64,000 nt of DNA from contig NC_090324.1 in NCBI RefSeq assembly GCF_040869045.1, positions 57,751,346 to 57,815,345 of the forward strand, read 5' to 3'. This document shows positions 33,379-45,067 of the stretch, piece after piece. Numbering within the stretch: position 1 is the stretch's first letter; each line of letters opens with the position of its first letter. The stretch comes from Eurosta solidaginis. Lineage: Eukaryota; Arthropoda; Insecta; Diptera; Tephritidae. The position numbers and the translations under genes were made by a program. Below the pieces are notes generated by a model. That model was not told the origin of the DNA. It searched no databases and saw only the letters and a program-made list of their open reading frames with translations.

Positions 33379-34072
33379 ATTCAAAAGAGTGGCGATTGTT
33401 CATAGACAGCAACAAAATGAGATTAAAGGCTGTATTATTGCATATTGGTAAAAAAAACAAAAAGCCTTCTATCCCGATCGCACATGCAGTAAATACAAAG
33501 GAATCCTACGAGGAAATGCAAAAACTACTCAAATGTGAAGAGCATGATTGGAAAATATGTTCTGATCTCAAAGTCGTGTGCAATGCTATGCGGTCTACAA
33601 AGTGGCTACACCAAGCACTGCTGCTTGTGAGATAGCCGATCAACAATAATCAATTCAAAAGACTACTCTCATCAGTTGAGGCAGCAGGTCGTTGCTTCTT
33701 TTCTCGGTAGACACAAATGCCCTAACTAAGAGCGAAAATGGCTTAAAGGCTTATTAAAATTAGTTTCCCAAAATTCTATAACTTGTTTACCTAACTAATA
33801 TTTTCTTTCCAGGCGTAAATATGTCCTTAAAAATTCACTTTCTGCACTCACATTTGAGCTTTTTTCCGGCAAATCTTGGCGACGAAAGTGACGAACATGG
33901 CGAAAGGTTTCATCAGCAAATGAAATTAATTGAGAATCAATATCAAGGATTCTGGGACGTCGCAATGATGGGAGATTGCTGCTGGTTTCTCATAAGAGCA
34001 ACCGATCCTAAACTGAATAAGCGTCAAAGTAGAACACATAATTATTTCGACTACATAGTAAAATCAAATTAA
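33379..34072 (+). pseudogene. Unclassified repeat-associated protein, C-terminal half
   Basis: It continues the gene broken at 19158: SKEWRLFIDSNKMRLKAVLL near 33382, then PIAHAVNTKESYEEM and KICSDLKVV near 33555. The central part usual for the family, with a CxxC block as I recall it, is missing after 33635. Following a splice-acceptor-like TTTTCTTTCCAG near 33810, the end reads MSLKIHFLHSHLSFFPANLG, EHGERFHQQMKLIENQYQGF and DCCWFLIRA, stopping at 34072. FIDS, SDLK and EHGERFH place two Asp and one Glu in an order compatible with a DDE/RNase H-fold transposase. This is a hypothesis. The copy is inactive. Confidence 0.58.
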
Positions 34073-34200
34073 GATAAAGATTGTTAGAATATAGTATAAA
34101 CATAAATAAATTTAAAAAAAAGTTAAAAATATGGGAAATTTCCTTGAAACAGAGCATAGCTAGATATTTCACTCTTCTTTATGCCATACATACGTTTTGA

Positions 34201-34712
34201 GGTATACGTTGAAATTGCCCAACCTGGGTATTTTTATTTGATCGCTTATAACTTACGTAGTTTTGCATCGATTTCCTTCGATGGTAGCTTATCTTTTTTT
34301 TAATTAGACAGAGCTTTACGTAAAGAAAAAACATCTGGAAAAAAGTTGTGGTTTTGGAATGCTGCCCCCGCAAAAAGTAATCTTTTCATATTTTTTCATA
34401 AAAAAAATCTGAAATTATAAGCTAATATCTCGAAAACTATCTGGTTGAGCAAAAAACAATGTATCATGCATTTATAGCAAATTTTATCTTCTTTCCGATT
34501 CTGTAAACTTTTTTGCAATGCTTTACCAGTTCGTGAGATATACGTAATTAAAGGGAGCCACCTTTTTGGTTTTTTCGAATAACGGCAAATTGCAAATATC
34601 TTAAAAACGGTACCATAGAATCAAAAATGAACTTGATTTTCGAAATCAGGGGATGGTTTTACATACGAATTTCATAACGGCGTCTCTGGTAAATTTTAGC
34701 CGTCGACCAGTG
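34201..34712 (-). repeat. Right long inverted repeat
   Basis: It is the inverted partner of 17473-17957. The complement of its outer end reads CACTGGTCGACGGCTAAAAT. It contains an extra ~40 bp near 34270-34345 relative to the left arm. Confidence 0.8.
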
Positions 34713-36110
34713 ATGTCAGTGATATCAATGGTTGCCTTCAAAGTTCGTAATAATAAGGCGCCGAAAAAGAAAGGTACTTTCGATTAAAGAAAAAATGGAA
34801 ATTATCTATTAATGTTTTCGAAAAAGATAAATTATCAGTACGTGGAGTTGCAAAAAGGTAACGTATAGTGAGCCCACAATTTTAATGATAGTAGGTACAC
34901 ATTTCTTTTGCTTTCAAAGGTTCAATATTGGCAAAACACAAGCTGCTGAAAAGAAAAAATTCATTCTAAATGGGAGTCTTGAGTTAATGTTCATCAAAAG
35001 CGAAGTTTTCTTAAATAAGACGCTAAAATAGACAAGATGTGTTTTAGTTGGCTCTCTAAGGCCAGAAGTCAAAAAGTTCCGACTTCTGGACCCATTTTGA
35101 AAGCAAAGGCAATGGAAATTGCAGGCGAACTGGGTTTATCTAATTTTAATGCTTCAGATGGTTGGTTAAACAAATGGCGAATAAGGAATAATGTTACTTT
35201 CAAATGCGTATCTGGTGAAGCTGAAGATATAAAGCAGGATAGTGTCAAAAAGTTTAGGACAAAACTGCCATCTCTGTTGACCGGTTACAAGCCTCAAGAT
35301 ATTTACAACACAGACGAAAGTGGGCTTTTCTTTCGTGCCTTGCCTGAAAAAACCCTCCGAAAAATGCGTGGGCGGTAAACTATCAAAGGAAAGACTCACA
35401 ATTTTGTTTTGTGCTAAAAAAAATAAAATTTCTTGTTTTTAGATAACGCGGCTTTACATCCAAAGGAATTAAACTTAACCAACATAAAAATTATTTTCTT
35501 GCCGCCAAATACAACTGCAATTAGCCAACCCCTTGATCAAGGTATAATCCAAAATTTTAAAACCTTGTATAGAAGCTTAGTTTTAAAACACTTTCTATTT
35601 ATAATTGACAATACAAGTTCAGCCTCAGAGCTCTCAAAATCGATTAATGTACTACAGGATGTGTATTTCATCAAAGCATCTTGGGATAAAGTTGAAGCCA
35701 CAGCCGTCCGAAATTGCTTCCGTAAAGTAGGAATTTTGGAAACTTATGAGGATCTTCCAGATTTTGATCCGAAAGATGACATTCCACTGGTAATCTATGC
35801 TAGGCTTCAGGAAGGAATAGATTTGGCAAATGATTTGGAAGGTTTTCTTCAAAATTTATCGAAATGTTTTCACTGAGGACAATTTGACCAACAAGATGAT
35901 GAATTTTCAGAAGAAATAAGTGAGCCTATAACATCATATGATGAGGCTTTAAAACTTGCTGCGCGATTTAAACCATTTGCAAAAAATGACTATGTAGCTT
36001 TTCAGAACATTAAAAATATCGAGAGTCACTTTGAAAATGAACATCTTAAATTAAAGCAATCAATGTTTAAGCAATCAAGCATTAACCAATTTTTTCAATC
36101 AAACTAGTAT
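34713..36110 (+). pseudogene. Pogo/Tigger family A transposase, copy 2
   Basis: It begins at the APKKKG HTH segment (about 34740). A probable 80-bp intron follows (donor AGGTAACG near 34856, acceptor TTTCAAAG near 34919) before FNIGKTQAAE-like residues. The CENP-B-type block MCFSWLSKARSQKVPTSG starts at 35037 and the first Asp lies in YNTDESG near 35310. An internal deletion near 35415 removes the stretch up to the second Asp. LDNAALHP (35436) and SQPLDQGI (35527) supply Asp two and three. The C-terminus continues to about 36110 after a stop at 35874. It would mobilise family A but is broken by the deletion. Confidence 0.78.
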
Positions 36111-36257
36111 TGAAATGTAAAGACTTGTACAATGTACTTAATCGATATATGTATATGTAATACTAAAATATGCAAATATTCTTTACTTCCAAAAATGTCT
36201 TAAATAAACTATGTACAAAACAATTTATATGTGTGGTATATATTTTGTGATTTCATC

Positions 36258-36333
36258 CCTTATAAGCGGATATCTCCCATAGCCGGACAAAAACACTGCA
36301 ACGGTGAGTGTCCGGTTATAAGGAATTTCACTG
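36258..36333 (+). repeat. Pogo family A right terminal inverted repeat
   Basis: CTTATAAGCGGATATC, TAGCCGGACAAAAACACTGC and GTGTCCGGTTATAAGGAATT then TCACTG repeat the TAACCGGACA motif in inverse orientation to the left end at 17371. TA follows at 36334. Confidence 0.82.
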
Positions 36334-37079
36334 TATATGTATTTTGTAGTTAAGTTGACCATGCATGCATACACAAGCAGAAGTTGGCTGCATATAATTG
36401 TAGCACCTACCTGCTGCAAGTAAATGTAAGCAAGTTGGTCGAGGTCAGGTCATAAATGAGTTAATATCTTTTGAACCACAAAATTGTCCAAGTTAAAATA
36501 AAAAGGGTTTTTTAAGATGAAAGTGTATCGCATATTATATATATTTTTTGAAAATATTCGTGGGGGAAAACAGTATGTAATAATTATTTAAAAAAAAAAA
36601 ATAATTTTTTATTCATTATTTTGATTTTATAAAATTGAATATTTTTTTAACGCAGTTATAAAGTAAATATTGTTACCTTCAAAATAAAACAAAAATTAAT
36701 AACTGTTAATAAGATACAACGAGTGGAATCAAAGATATAGCATTTTGAATGTGGGCAAGTTTGCTACCCATCGAATCTCAGCACATGCAGATCTCTGAAA
36801 TCAAAATTTTTTCGAGGAAATCCTGATATATATGTTGACTTAAATTGCGAAAAGATTCCATCAAATAAATTTGGTGTCTTTTAAATAAGTGCAAATTTTT
36901 TTCTACAAATCCGTACGATTTGTAAAGTAATGACCCATATGTTTTTGGCAACGAATCTAATTCCCTTTAGTTCTAATATAATTCGACCATGTCTTTGTTG
37001 CAACTGCCGAAAGTGCAGGTAAAAGACTGCGAAACCCAAACCGAGTGAGTATGACTTGAAACGTGAGGCTAAAGTATAT

Positions 37080-38724
37080 CGAACAAGTAAAGAAGTCTAA
37101 GTTCGGGTGAAAACGAACATTACATACCCAGCTGTACACTTGAAATGCTGTTGTTGTTTGTTTTGTGTGCTTAATAGTGTTACAAGGCTGCGCAATAATA
37201 TATATACATATGGTTCTATTCTGAACAAATATTTCACGAGTTATGGCTCCCGAAACATAGAAAATTGCTTAGTCATAAAAGAGGCGGCGTCACGCCAATT
37301 TTTTTTATATTTGAAGTTTTTCCCATTTATTGCTATAAATCCACTTGGGAAATTAAATACCATTGATATAAAGCTCTTTTTTGCAAAGATATAGCTTATT
37401 TCATTGGTCCACGACCCTTTTAAAAATCTTTTTTATAAAAGTGAGCGTGGTCCTTCACCGATTTCGTTAATTTTACTTCAAAGCATTCCTTAGAGTAAAG
37501 GCAAATTCTCTGCAGAATTTTGTTACGATAATATTTTTATTGGAGCTTTTCGGCCGAAGTTTTTTTCCTTCTTAATAGAACAACGTTTTATTTAAACATC
37601 CAACGCGTTTCGACGCAATTTTTGCGTCTTCATCAGGAATTTTTTTAATTATCTGTTTATTACAAAAACGAAAAACAACTACATTAATACTTGCTATTTT
37701 GAACATTTTTTTAGAATTTAAGAAATTTGACTTACAATTTTTTGTACATTAACACTAATAATTTTTTTGTTAAATAACATTTAATGTATAGAACATACAC
37801 ATCTATACATACATCATTGACACACTGTACACCCTTTGCTTTCACCAGTCAAAAATCTACTGTGATTGCGCTAGCATAGGCGCAGTTTATGCAAAAATTG
37901 CGTCGAAACGCGTAGGATGTTTAAATAAAACGTTGTTTTATTAAGAAGGAAAAAACCCCGGCCAAAAAGATCCAATAAAAATATTATTAAAATTCTTACC
38001 TGGCCCACTAAAAATAATTATTTGTTACGATAGGTTTAACGATTTTTGATTTATGATTAATACATTTGTTAAATTGATTTTATTACAAGTGGGCGGTGCC
38101 ACGGCCACATAATTTTTTTTTTTTAATTTTTGTCAAGAGTCTCAATATCAGTCCACACATCAAATTTCAACATTCTAGGTGTTTTATTTACTAAATAATC
38201 AGGTTTCTTGTGTTTTCCAAATGTTATATATATAAAAAGTGGACGTGGTTATAATCCGATTTCGCTCATTTTCAATACCAACATATTCTGGGTCCAGATA
38301 AACTTGTGTACCAAATTTGGTGAAGATATCTCAATATTTAACCAAGTTATCGTGTTAACGGGCTGACGGACGGACATAAATCACGCAAACATTTTGCTAC
38401 AAACAATAAAATATAAAAATAATGAATCATACTAAATGACTATATTCCCACAAAGAAATCATCTTAAGAAAAAATAATCAAAAAATGTTAACACCAGTTG
38501 AAACTGTTAACATTGAAATTGGAAGGTGTGTGGTGAGTCGCAAGATGTGTTCACATGCAAAAAAGTTGGAATCGAGCAAAAACTCCTTCTCGTTGTGTAA
38601 AAATTCTCTGATTTTGATATATAGAAGTCTATATCTATCTCGATTCCTTTATACCTGTACAACCAACCGTTATCCAATCAAAGTTATAATACCCTGTGTA
38701 CAAGTACAGCTGGGTATACAAATT
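37080..38724 (+). repeat. CAAGTAAGG-type interspersed repeat, copy in duplication 1
   Basis: The left end is AACAAGTAAAGAAGTCTAAG with TACCCAGCTGTAC near 37125. The right end contains GTACAGCTGGGTA near 38706, the exact complement. Interior blocks (e.g. GACGGACGGACAT, ATCTATCTCGATTCCTTTAT) match the 4-kb repeat at 49183-53193 in inverse orientation. No coding capacity was seen. Confidence 0.6.
37528..37987. mobile_element. 460-bp foldback MITE, copy 1
   Basis: About 100 bp at each end are inverted copies (ATAATATTTTTATTGGA; AACGTTTTATTTAAACATCC; GCGTTTCGACGCAATTTTTG). There is no ORF. The same element lies at 58143-58602 because of the segmental duplication. Confidence 0.75.
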
Positions 38725-38732
38725 CTGATTTG

Positions 38733-39355
38733 ATAATGAATGCAATATCTTTTTCGATACAGTCCGTCATCTCATTTGTCGGAATCCATGGAAGGGCAGC
38801 TGAAAGACTGCGAGGCCCAAACGGAGTGAAGTCGCAGGACCTGACTATTGGTATAATTTTGTTTTTCGTGCTTTTAGCCCTAGGGTATTTGAATTTCTAT
38901 CCAAGGTTGAAAACTATAACCTAAGGAAAGAAAATAAAGCATTGCAGGCGGAAAATAGGAATTTAAATTACAAATTTGATGAAACGAATGCTGTGCTAAG
39001 GAACTTGAGGACGATATTCACGGAAGGAAAAATTAAAAATATTTTTCCCAGATATATTTCAACGTCCCTCCTCCTATGTAGACCTAGCGAAAGGGTGTTT
39101 AAAAAAGCCATCCACAAAATTTGTGAGTGGTGTGATATCTTTGGAGAATATATTCTGTAGTACGAATGGGTTTGAAATATCCCATGCCAAAAGTATCCAC
39201 CAGCATAAATGAGGAAAATTGCAGCTGTAGATTTGCCCGATAATGCTAAGCGGCTATTTTTTAAATGCAGAATTTTCTTCCGCATAAGAAACCTCAATAG
39301 ACGACTCGAAATACACAAAGCAAAGATTAATGAACTTCAAAAATTTTATTAAAAT
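38733..39355 (+). pseudogene. P-element-like transposase fragment, copy 1
   Basis: After an intron-like GTATAATT...TGCTTTTAG (38850-38878), bases 38920-39045 encode NLRKENKALQAENRNLNYKF and VLRNLRTIFTEGKIK. A short leucine-zipper coil leading into LRxIFTEGQI is the layout of P-element/THAP9-like transposases. The downstream catalytic domain is absent. A second helical piece (FFKCRIFFRIRNLNRRLE) lies near 39260-39350. The duplicate is at 59543-60160. No function remains. Confidence 0.4.
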
Positions 39356-40379
39356 AAAGCTTTGATAATTATTAGTTAAATGTGAAAATGCAGTAGTCAA
39401 CACAAAAATGGCAATTCACAACGTTCACAATGTTCACAACTGATTTTCCGGACGAAAAAAAATTATTCAAAGCCACTTCATTAAAGAAAAACTTTTATAA
39501 ATTCTGTAATTGAAGCTTTGCTAAACAATCTTAAAAAAATTTAGGTAAAATTCGAGAAAATTTTGAGATTGGTTTGCAAAGTTTCAATTATACCAATTTC
39601 ACACAGAAACTTAATCGAATCACAATTTTCTTTAATTAAATAATTAAGTTTTCTTTTCACACACGGCCACTTGCTTCATTAAGCGAACATCTGTCAGCAG
39701 CCCCAAAAAATATTACGCTTTTACAAAAAATTGTTTAAATGGCTTGGAGCCGTTTCCTCTTTAACTATTAAGACAATCAAAATAAAATGAATACGCAACT
39801 TCTCACAGATATTGCAACTAACCAAATATATGCCTATTTTTATATATGCCTATATTAACTTTTGCTGCACTTGCAACGAAAATAAAATTTTTAATTTTTT
39901 TGGTGTATTCTGTTTTTTGTAAATTATATAAAACAGGTTATTTTTTATTGTCATTTGTTACAAACAAGCAAAACGTAGTAGGTTTTGGACTCCATTAGGC
40001 ATTCAATAAAGCAATAATGAGATAATTAGGAGTTTGTATTTTGTATGGCAGATTGAATACAATAAAGGCTTTAATGTAGAAAACTTGCCTAATTATTTCA
40101 CTAAGCTTTTGTGTGAAATTGATATTGCAGAATTCATTCAATATTTTTCTAAAAATATCGAAAACAAATGAAAGAATTAAACTGACGAATTTTGAAAAAA
40201 ATTGCTGTTGATGTTTTTCGCTGCTGTATTGAGTTATATTTAAAAAAAACTTTATTTCGTGTAAACTAATTTTAATTTTTACATGTTTCAGTTTTGTGAT
40301 ACATTGGATTCCCAGAGACAAGTACGTCCCCTTTTCCTTGATTTCCAGGTTTCATTTGCATTCAGTCACAATCCATGCA

Positions 40380-40690
40380 GTCAAACCAACTAGTTGTATA
40401 CTAAAAGAATACTAGTTTGCCAAAAATCCCAACTATTATGAGTGCTGTAATTGTTCCACACCTGCAGTCAAAAGCCAAACTAGTTAGGAAACATTATAGT
40501 TCATTGACTAGAATTTTGTGGGGTTGTTCATACTAGTTAGTGTATTAGCAGTTAGTTGACTAGAATTTTGTGGCGTGCATCATACTAGTCAGTTTTAGAA
40601 TACTTCGTTTACTATAAATTTGTGGTGTTATTCATACTAGTTAGTATTTGGTTAATTTATTCGACTAGAATTTCTTCTGTCAGTCAATTT
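40380..40690 (+). repeat. Degenerate ~65-bp tandem repeat with ACTAGT motifs
   Basis: Units such as TTGACTAGAATTTTGTGG followed by TTCATACTAGTTAGT recur three to four times (about 40500, 40555, 40610, 40660). The flanking sequence has further ACTAGTT copies. No coding signal. Confidence 0.6.
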
Positions 40691-40764
40691 TCAATGCTTA
40701 CTTCAGTTAACAATGCTAGATATCGTCCAAATCAAAGGGCACATAAACACAAGCATGACGAGTT

Positions 40765-41060
40765 GTTGTTATTGTAGCGATAAGGCCACTCCCCGAAGGC
40801 CTTGGGGAGTTTTATCGATATGCTTTACCGGACGCAGATCCGGTACGTTCCGGTAACAAGCACCATAAAGGTACTAGCCCGATCATCTCGGGAACGATTT
40901 GGTATGACCACATAAACCTTCTAGGCCATACCTTCGCCGCGGATTGGTTGCGCTACAGAACCCCATGAATCAATTTTGTATTTTAGTCGCCACTTACAAC
41001 AGGCATACCTACGCGGGTATATTCTAAGCCCCTAACCCGCTGGGAGTCGTACCCCACTGT
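40765..41060 (+). repeat. Interspersed repeat ending AACCCGCTGGGA
   Basis: GTAGCGATAAGGCCACTCCC, ACGCAGATCCGGTACG, TCTCGGGAACGATTTGG and TATTTTAGTCGCCACTTAC match, from memory, a repeat very common in higher flies. Here it is internally shortened. No ORF; its class is not settled. Confidence 0.5.
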
Positions 41061-41429
41061 TACCTCAACAGAGTTTAAAGAAGCCAATGAAAAGGCCAAG
41101 CCTTCCATATCAATAGTCTCAGACGGAATACCTATGCCAATGCCAAAACACCTTGGCCAAGACCCGAAACCCATCCATTATCTACCGATATTATCCTTTA
41201 GTCAGTAACGAAAACGTCTAAAGCCGTTATGAATCAATCATATAAACGAAATTATACGGTTATCCAGCCATCGGCATGGCTTCCGTAAAGTGCATATCAC
41301 TACCACCGATCTGAACTCCAACAACATTCGTGATAGGACGGTGCTCATGCAGCTTGGCCTGTGTTGACACAGTCAACCACGACTTGCCCTTTGCTTTTCC
41401 GTTTGACCGCAAACTATTACGCTCACTGC
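41061..41429 (+). pseudogene. Jockey-like LINE reverse transcriptase scraps
   Basis: Near 41262 the frame HRHGFRKVHITTTDLNS is a typical LINE RT motif (QHGFR...T.AL). NNIRDRTVLM and a broken version of the FDTVNHDLL block follow near 41370. An upstream piece (STEFKEANEKAKPSISI) may be another fragment. Short and decayed. Confidence 0.45.
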
Positions 41430-42695
41430 GCTCTCTTTTTTGTACTTATGACGATGGTGCCACTTGTTAAAAAAAAAAACACCAAAATAAGAAAACCATC
41501 AAATCGAAAAAACACACAAAATGGGAAAACAATAAAAAAACTAGTTTTTCAGTTATCAATACTGTGCTATAATTTTGCAACTTCTCGTCCAAGCGAAATG
41601 CAAAATTGCGCCCTCTTGTTGCAAAAGATTTGCGTCAACGAACAGGATTTCTCCAAAGTTAGTAACATTGTTTTTAAAGTTTTTATGAATTTTCACGCAT
41701 GCGAACGAATCTAATAAGATAGGAAAAAAACATCCTTTCTTAATGTTGATGTTTCCGACAAAATAAAAGTTTGAGTTGTTTTCGAATCGTTTCAACTTAG
41801 TCTTACGAAAATTAAACTTGCCGAATTACATGCAAAGTTACTCCTGTGGTGAATTACCTTCTTGCGATTTGATTCTTTACTTTTCTATAACTTACAAGTT
41901 CTCTTTTTAAAATGTTACGTCAAACATTTATACTACAAATTTTGTTCGAAACAATCAAGTGTGGCGACTACATGCGAGAGTAGATATTGAAAATGAGCTG
42001 AGCTACAACTGAAAGCATTGAGAATCAGTTTTGTGACTACTATTTTCATTTCTATATTCATATGTACATATGTATATGTAGCAAGCATGCGTATTTATGT
42101 ATTCACATATTTACTTATTTGTATGGCGGCTGCCGTGGTGTGATGGTAGCGTGCTCCGCCTACCACACCGAAGACCCTGGGTTCACAACCCGAGAAAAGC
42201 AATATCAAAATTTTAGAAACAAGCTTTTTCAATTAGAAGACAATTTTTCTAAGCGGATTCGCCCCTCGGGAGTGTTCGCAAGTACTCCGAGTGTATTTCT
42301 GCCATGAAATGTTCTCAGTGGAAACTCATATGCCTTGCAGATGCCGTTCGGTGTCGGAATAAAACAAGTAGGTCGCGTCCCGCGAATTTGTAAGAAAAAT
42401 TAAAAAGGAGCACGACACAAATTGGAAGAGAAGTTCGGCCTAAAATCTCTTCGGAGGTTATCGTGCCTTACATTTATTTATTTTTATGGCAATATAGGTA
42501 CTTTAATACTAAGCTGCCGCAACAACGTTTTTTTTTTTGTTCATTTGACTACTAAAACGGTCAATTACGAATCAACGATTTGTGCGCAGTTGATTCAACA
42601 TCTTGTTGCGATGGATAAAAATTTACAGATATTTCGGTTCAATTGACCCATATTTCGGTTGATTTTACCAGTCTTTTTCTTTCAGTGTATTAAAG
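41430..42695 (+). repeat. Duplicated segment (partner of 4081-5361)
   Basis: It matches 4081-5361. It includes a SINE and joins the same Gypsy LTR remnant at its right end, here without pogo B. Between 42481 and 42690 no feature is seen. Confidence 0.8.
42126..42480 (+). mobile_element. tRNA-derived SINE, copy 2
   Basis: A-box-like TGGTGTGATGGTAGCG near 42136, B-box GGTTCACAACC at 42180-42190, and the shared body ending TCGTGCCTTACATTTATTT. It keeps the TAAAATCTCTTCGGAGG stretch that is shortened in copy 1. Confidence 0.8.
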
Positions 42696-42808
42696 TAGTC
42701 TAACAAAGACCATTTTTGCATTATTGAATATTGGAGTTATTTATTTAACAGTTTAGCGATACGAAAGTTAATAGAAGGTGTAAAATAAGCGGGGTTTCAC
42801 TAAATTCG

Positions 42809-44020
42809 ACAACAACAAAAATTGAAGAGAAAAACGAAACATCGCAGACAGTTACGAGCACAGACTTGAACACGATTTTGGCTGCAATATCTGCTCAAAC
42901 ATCGACAGTGTCATATCAACTGGCAGACAAGAAGACAAGTATAGCATCCCAACTGGAATCACAGGAGACACGTATAACATCCAAGATAGAAGCAGAGGAG
43001 GAACGCATTTCAGAAATGTCGTCGCAAATGTCATCTCAGCTGGAATCGCAGGCAGTATAACATCGAAGATTGAACCACAAGAAACCCGTATTTCAGAAAT
43101 GTCTACACAGATTTCAACTAAAATTGAAGCACAAGAGGCACGAATATCCGAAATGTCCGCGCAAATTTCAGCGCAGATATCATCGCAGATCTCTGCTCAA
43201 CTGAAAGAGCAAGAAGGACGTATTTCCTCGAAGTTGGAGGCGCAAGATCAAAGACAAAGTCGATGCCGAGATTGAAACATTGAGAGGTCATATACAGGAG
43301 TTGCAACTAAATCGCCCAGCAGTTTCAGCGAGTAATCCAATGGTAAAAACTCCATCTTTTGAGGGTTCTGTTCCTTTCCAGGTCTTTAAGCTACAGTTTG
43401 AAAAGACCGCAGCAGTGAACAACTGGAATGCTGAAGATAAAGTTGCAGCTCTATTCGTAGAACTGAAGAGGCCAGCAGCCGAACTCCTACAGACGATTCC
43501 CGAAGGAGAGCGGAACAACTATGAAGCGTTGATGGCTGCTGTAGAACGGCCATACGGAATCGAGCATAGGAGACAGATATACCAAATGGAGTTACTGAAC
43601 CGCTTCCAGAGGCCTGGTGAAACATTGCAAGAGTTTGCGTCGGATGTTGAAAGGCTGGCACATTTAGCGAATGGGGACGCACCCGTGGAATATACCGAAA
43701 AGGTAAAAGGGCTTTATTAATGGAATACGGGATATCGAAACGAAGCGAGCGACATACGCAAACTCAAAACCTACATTCACAGAAACGGTATCAAATGCTC
43801 TGATTGAGGAAACAGCATCGCATCTGTGTAAGCCAGCGTTCAAAGCACGCCGTGTGGAGGTAGAAAGGCCACACTGGATGAAAACGATATTGGAAGCGCT
43901 GAAAGAATCGCCAAAGTGGAGTGAAAGAGTTATCAAATGCTTCAAATGCGGGAAGCCCGGTAACATTGGACTTCATTGCGATCTTGATCCTAGTGGTTTC
44001 AACAGCATGGGTGGTCTTAA
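42809..44020 (+). pseudogene. Gypsy gag without SAP domain, copy 3
   Basis: The coiled-coil repeat region (42866-43260; SSQLESQ and SKIEAEEERISEM types) is followed by a cleaner capsid-like frame at 43280-43720 (FKLQFEKTAAVNNW, LLQTIPEGERNNY, RRQIYQMELLNRFQRPGETL). After a frameshift near 43710, the region around 43860-43975 gives WMKTILEALKESPKW and the zinc knuckle CFKCGKPGNIGLHC, whose His is replaced by Asn. Gag would assemble particles. With the start codon region deleted, it cannot be made normally. Confidence 0.72.
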
Positions 44021-44743
44021 TAACAAAGTTGGAAGAGATGAGCAAGAGCGTGTCAGATGTAGCGATCGAGAGTTGGCTCCAGTTATTGAATGTCCTGTGA
44101 TATCTGTGTCGCAAATTGGAAGAAAATCAAGCAGTCTTACCGTCAGAGGAAATGCGGATGGTAAAGAACTTGAACTGGCTGTAGATACGGGCGCATTTCA
44201 TTCCTTAATCCAATCTGACTTGGTCAAGAGGAGAGTAAAACCGTTACCTGGAGCAAGACTGCGTACGGTCACTGGCGAGTATAACCAAGTCCAAGGAGAA
44301 ATGTTATTTGAGGTCTTAATTGGAAAGATCACGATCCTATAAATTCGTTGTGGCGGATTGTTGATGAAGTCATAATGGGAGTGGACTTCTTAGTTGACCA
44401 TGACATCAGGATCGACATGCAAAGAAGGAATATGCACTATAAGAACCAGGATATACCACTTATCAGCACTATAAGAACCAGGATATACCACTTAAGCAGT
44501 AAGCGAGTGCTGGTGGAGGAGATTCGACAGAGACCACAAAATTCAAAGAAGGTAAAGCGGGCAAACGTTGATGGAATGAATGGGTCAAACAAATCAAAAC
44601 CCAAGATACCCGCGAGAAACACACTGGTATTGACACACCCTAATGGATGCACTAAAACAAACGAAAGAATTTCCCAGAAAGAATGCAAGGGTGGTTTCAA
44701 GCCAGGGCACAACTACTGTTGGGAAACGTCGGCACGATTCTGA
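44021..44743 (+). pseudogene. Gypsy aspartic protease, copy 3
   Basis: This is the best-preserved protease start: LAVDTGAFHSLIQSDLVKRR near 44178 and VTGEYNQVQGEMLFEVLIGK near 44270, stopping at 44340-44342. IMGVDFLVDHDIRIDM follows in the frame from 44348. A duplicated 24-26-bp stretch (CACTATAAGAACCAGGATAT, twice near 44437 and 44468) is unique to this copy. The frame then reaches the deletion junction. Confidence 0.7.
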
Positions 44744-45058
44744 TTATGCGAAGCCAATCCCTCAAGCGCAAGCTCTATGAAGTAGTTCATTGGCCAAGCA
44801 ACAGGGTGTGGGGGCACAGGTACGACAAGAACAATAATTCGGAAGGTTTCCTGGAGGGAGATTACAACCCTCACCGGCGGAAGGGTGTTCCATCCGAACT
44901 TTGGTGCAGTTGGGAAGGCCCGTACAGAGATGTGAAGAGGATCAGTCATTTACCGCATACAAACAATTCGGAAACGACGAAATAGAAGGGTGGTTCATTT
45001 GGAGAGGCTAGCAGCGGTTAGATTGAAAGATTTGTCTGATCAATACGATCAGACTTAG
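44683..45058 (+). pseudogene. Gypsy integrase C-terminal fragment, copy 3
   Basis: HRYDKNNNSEGFLEGD, then a small deletion, then PSELWCSWEGPYRDVKRI. Frameshifts break the frame before RVVHLERL near 44995. It is more decayed than copies 1 and 2, with no catalytic core. Confidence 0.7.
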
Positions 45059-45067
45059 GTGGAGGTA

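Larger units (their letters stand above)
36334..40277 (+). repeat. Segmental duplication, copy 1 (partner 48560-48993 and 57381-61079)
   Basis: From TTGTAGTTAAGTTGACCATG to TTTATTTCGTGTAAACT the sequence matches the partner, which is split by the LTR element at 48994-57380. Copy 1 shows the uninterrupted site AGTTTGCTACCCATCG at 36758. It contains repeat-family members, a foldback MITE and a transposase-like fragment, but no intact gene. Bases 36340-36760 and 39360-40277 are plain AT-rich sequence. Confidence 0.85.
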
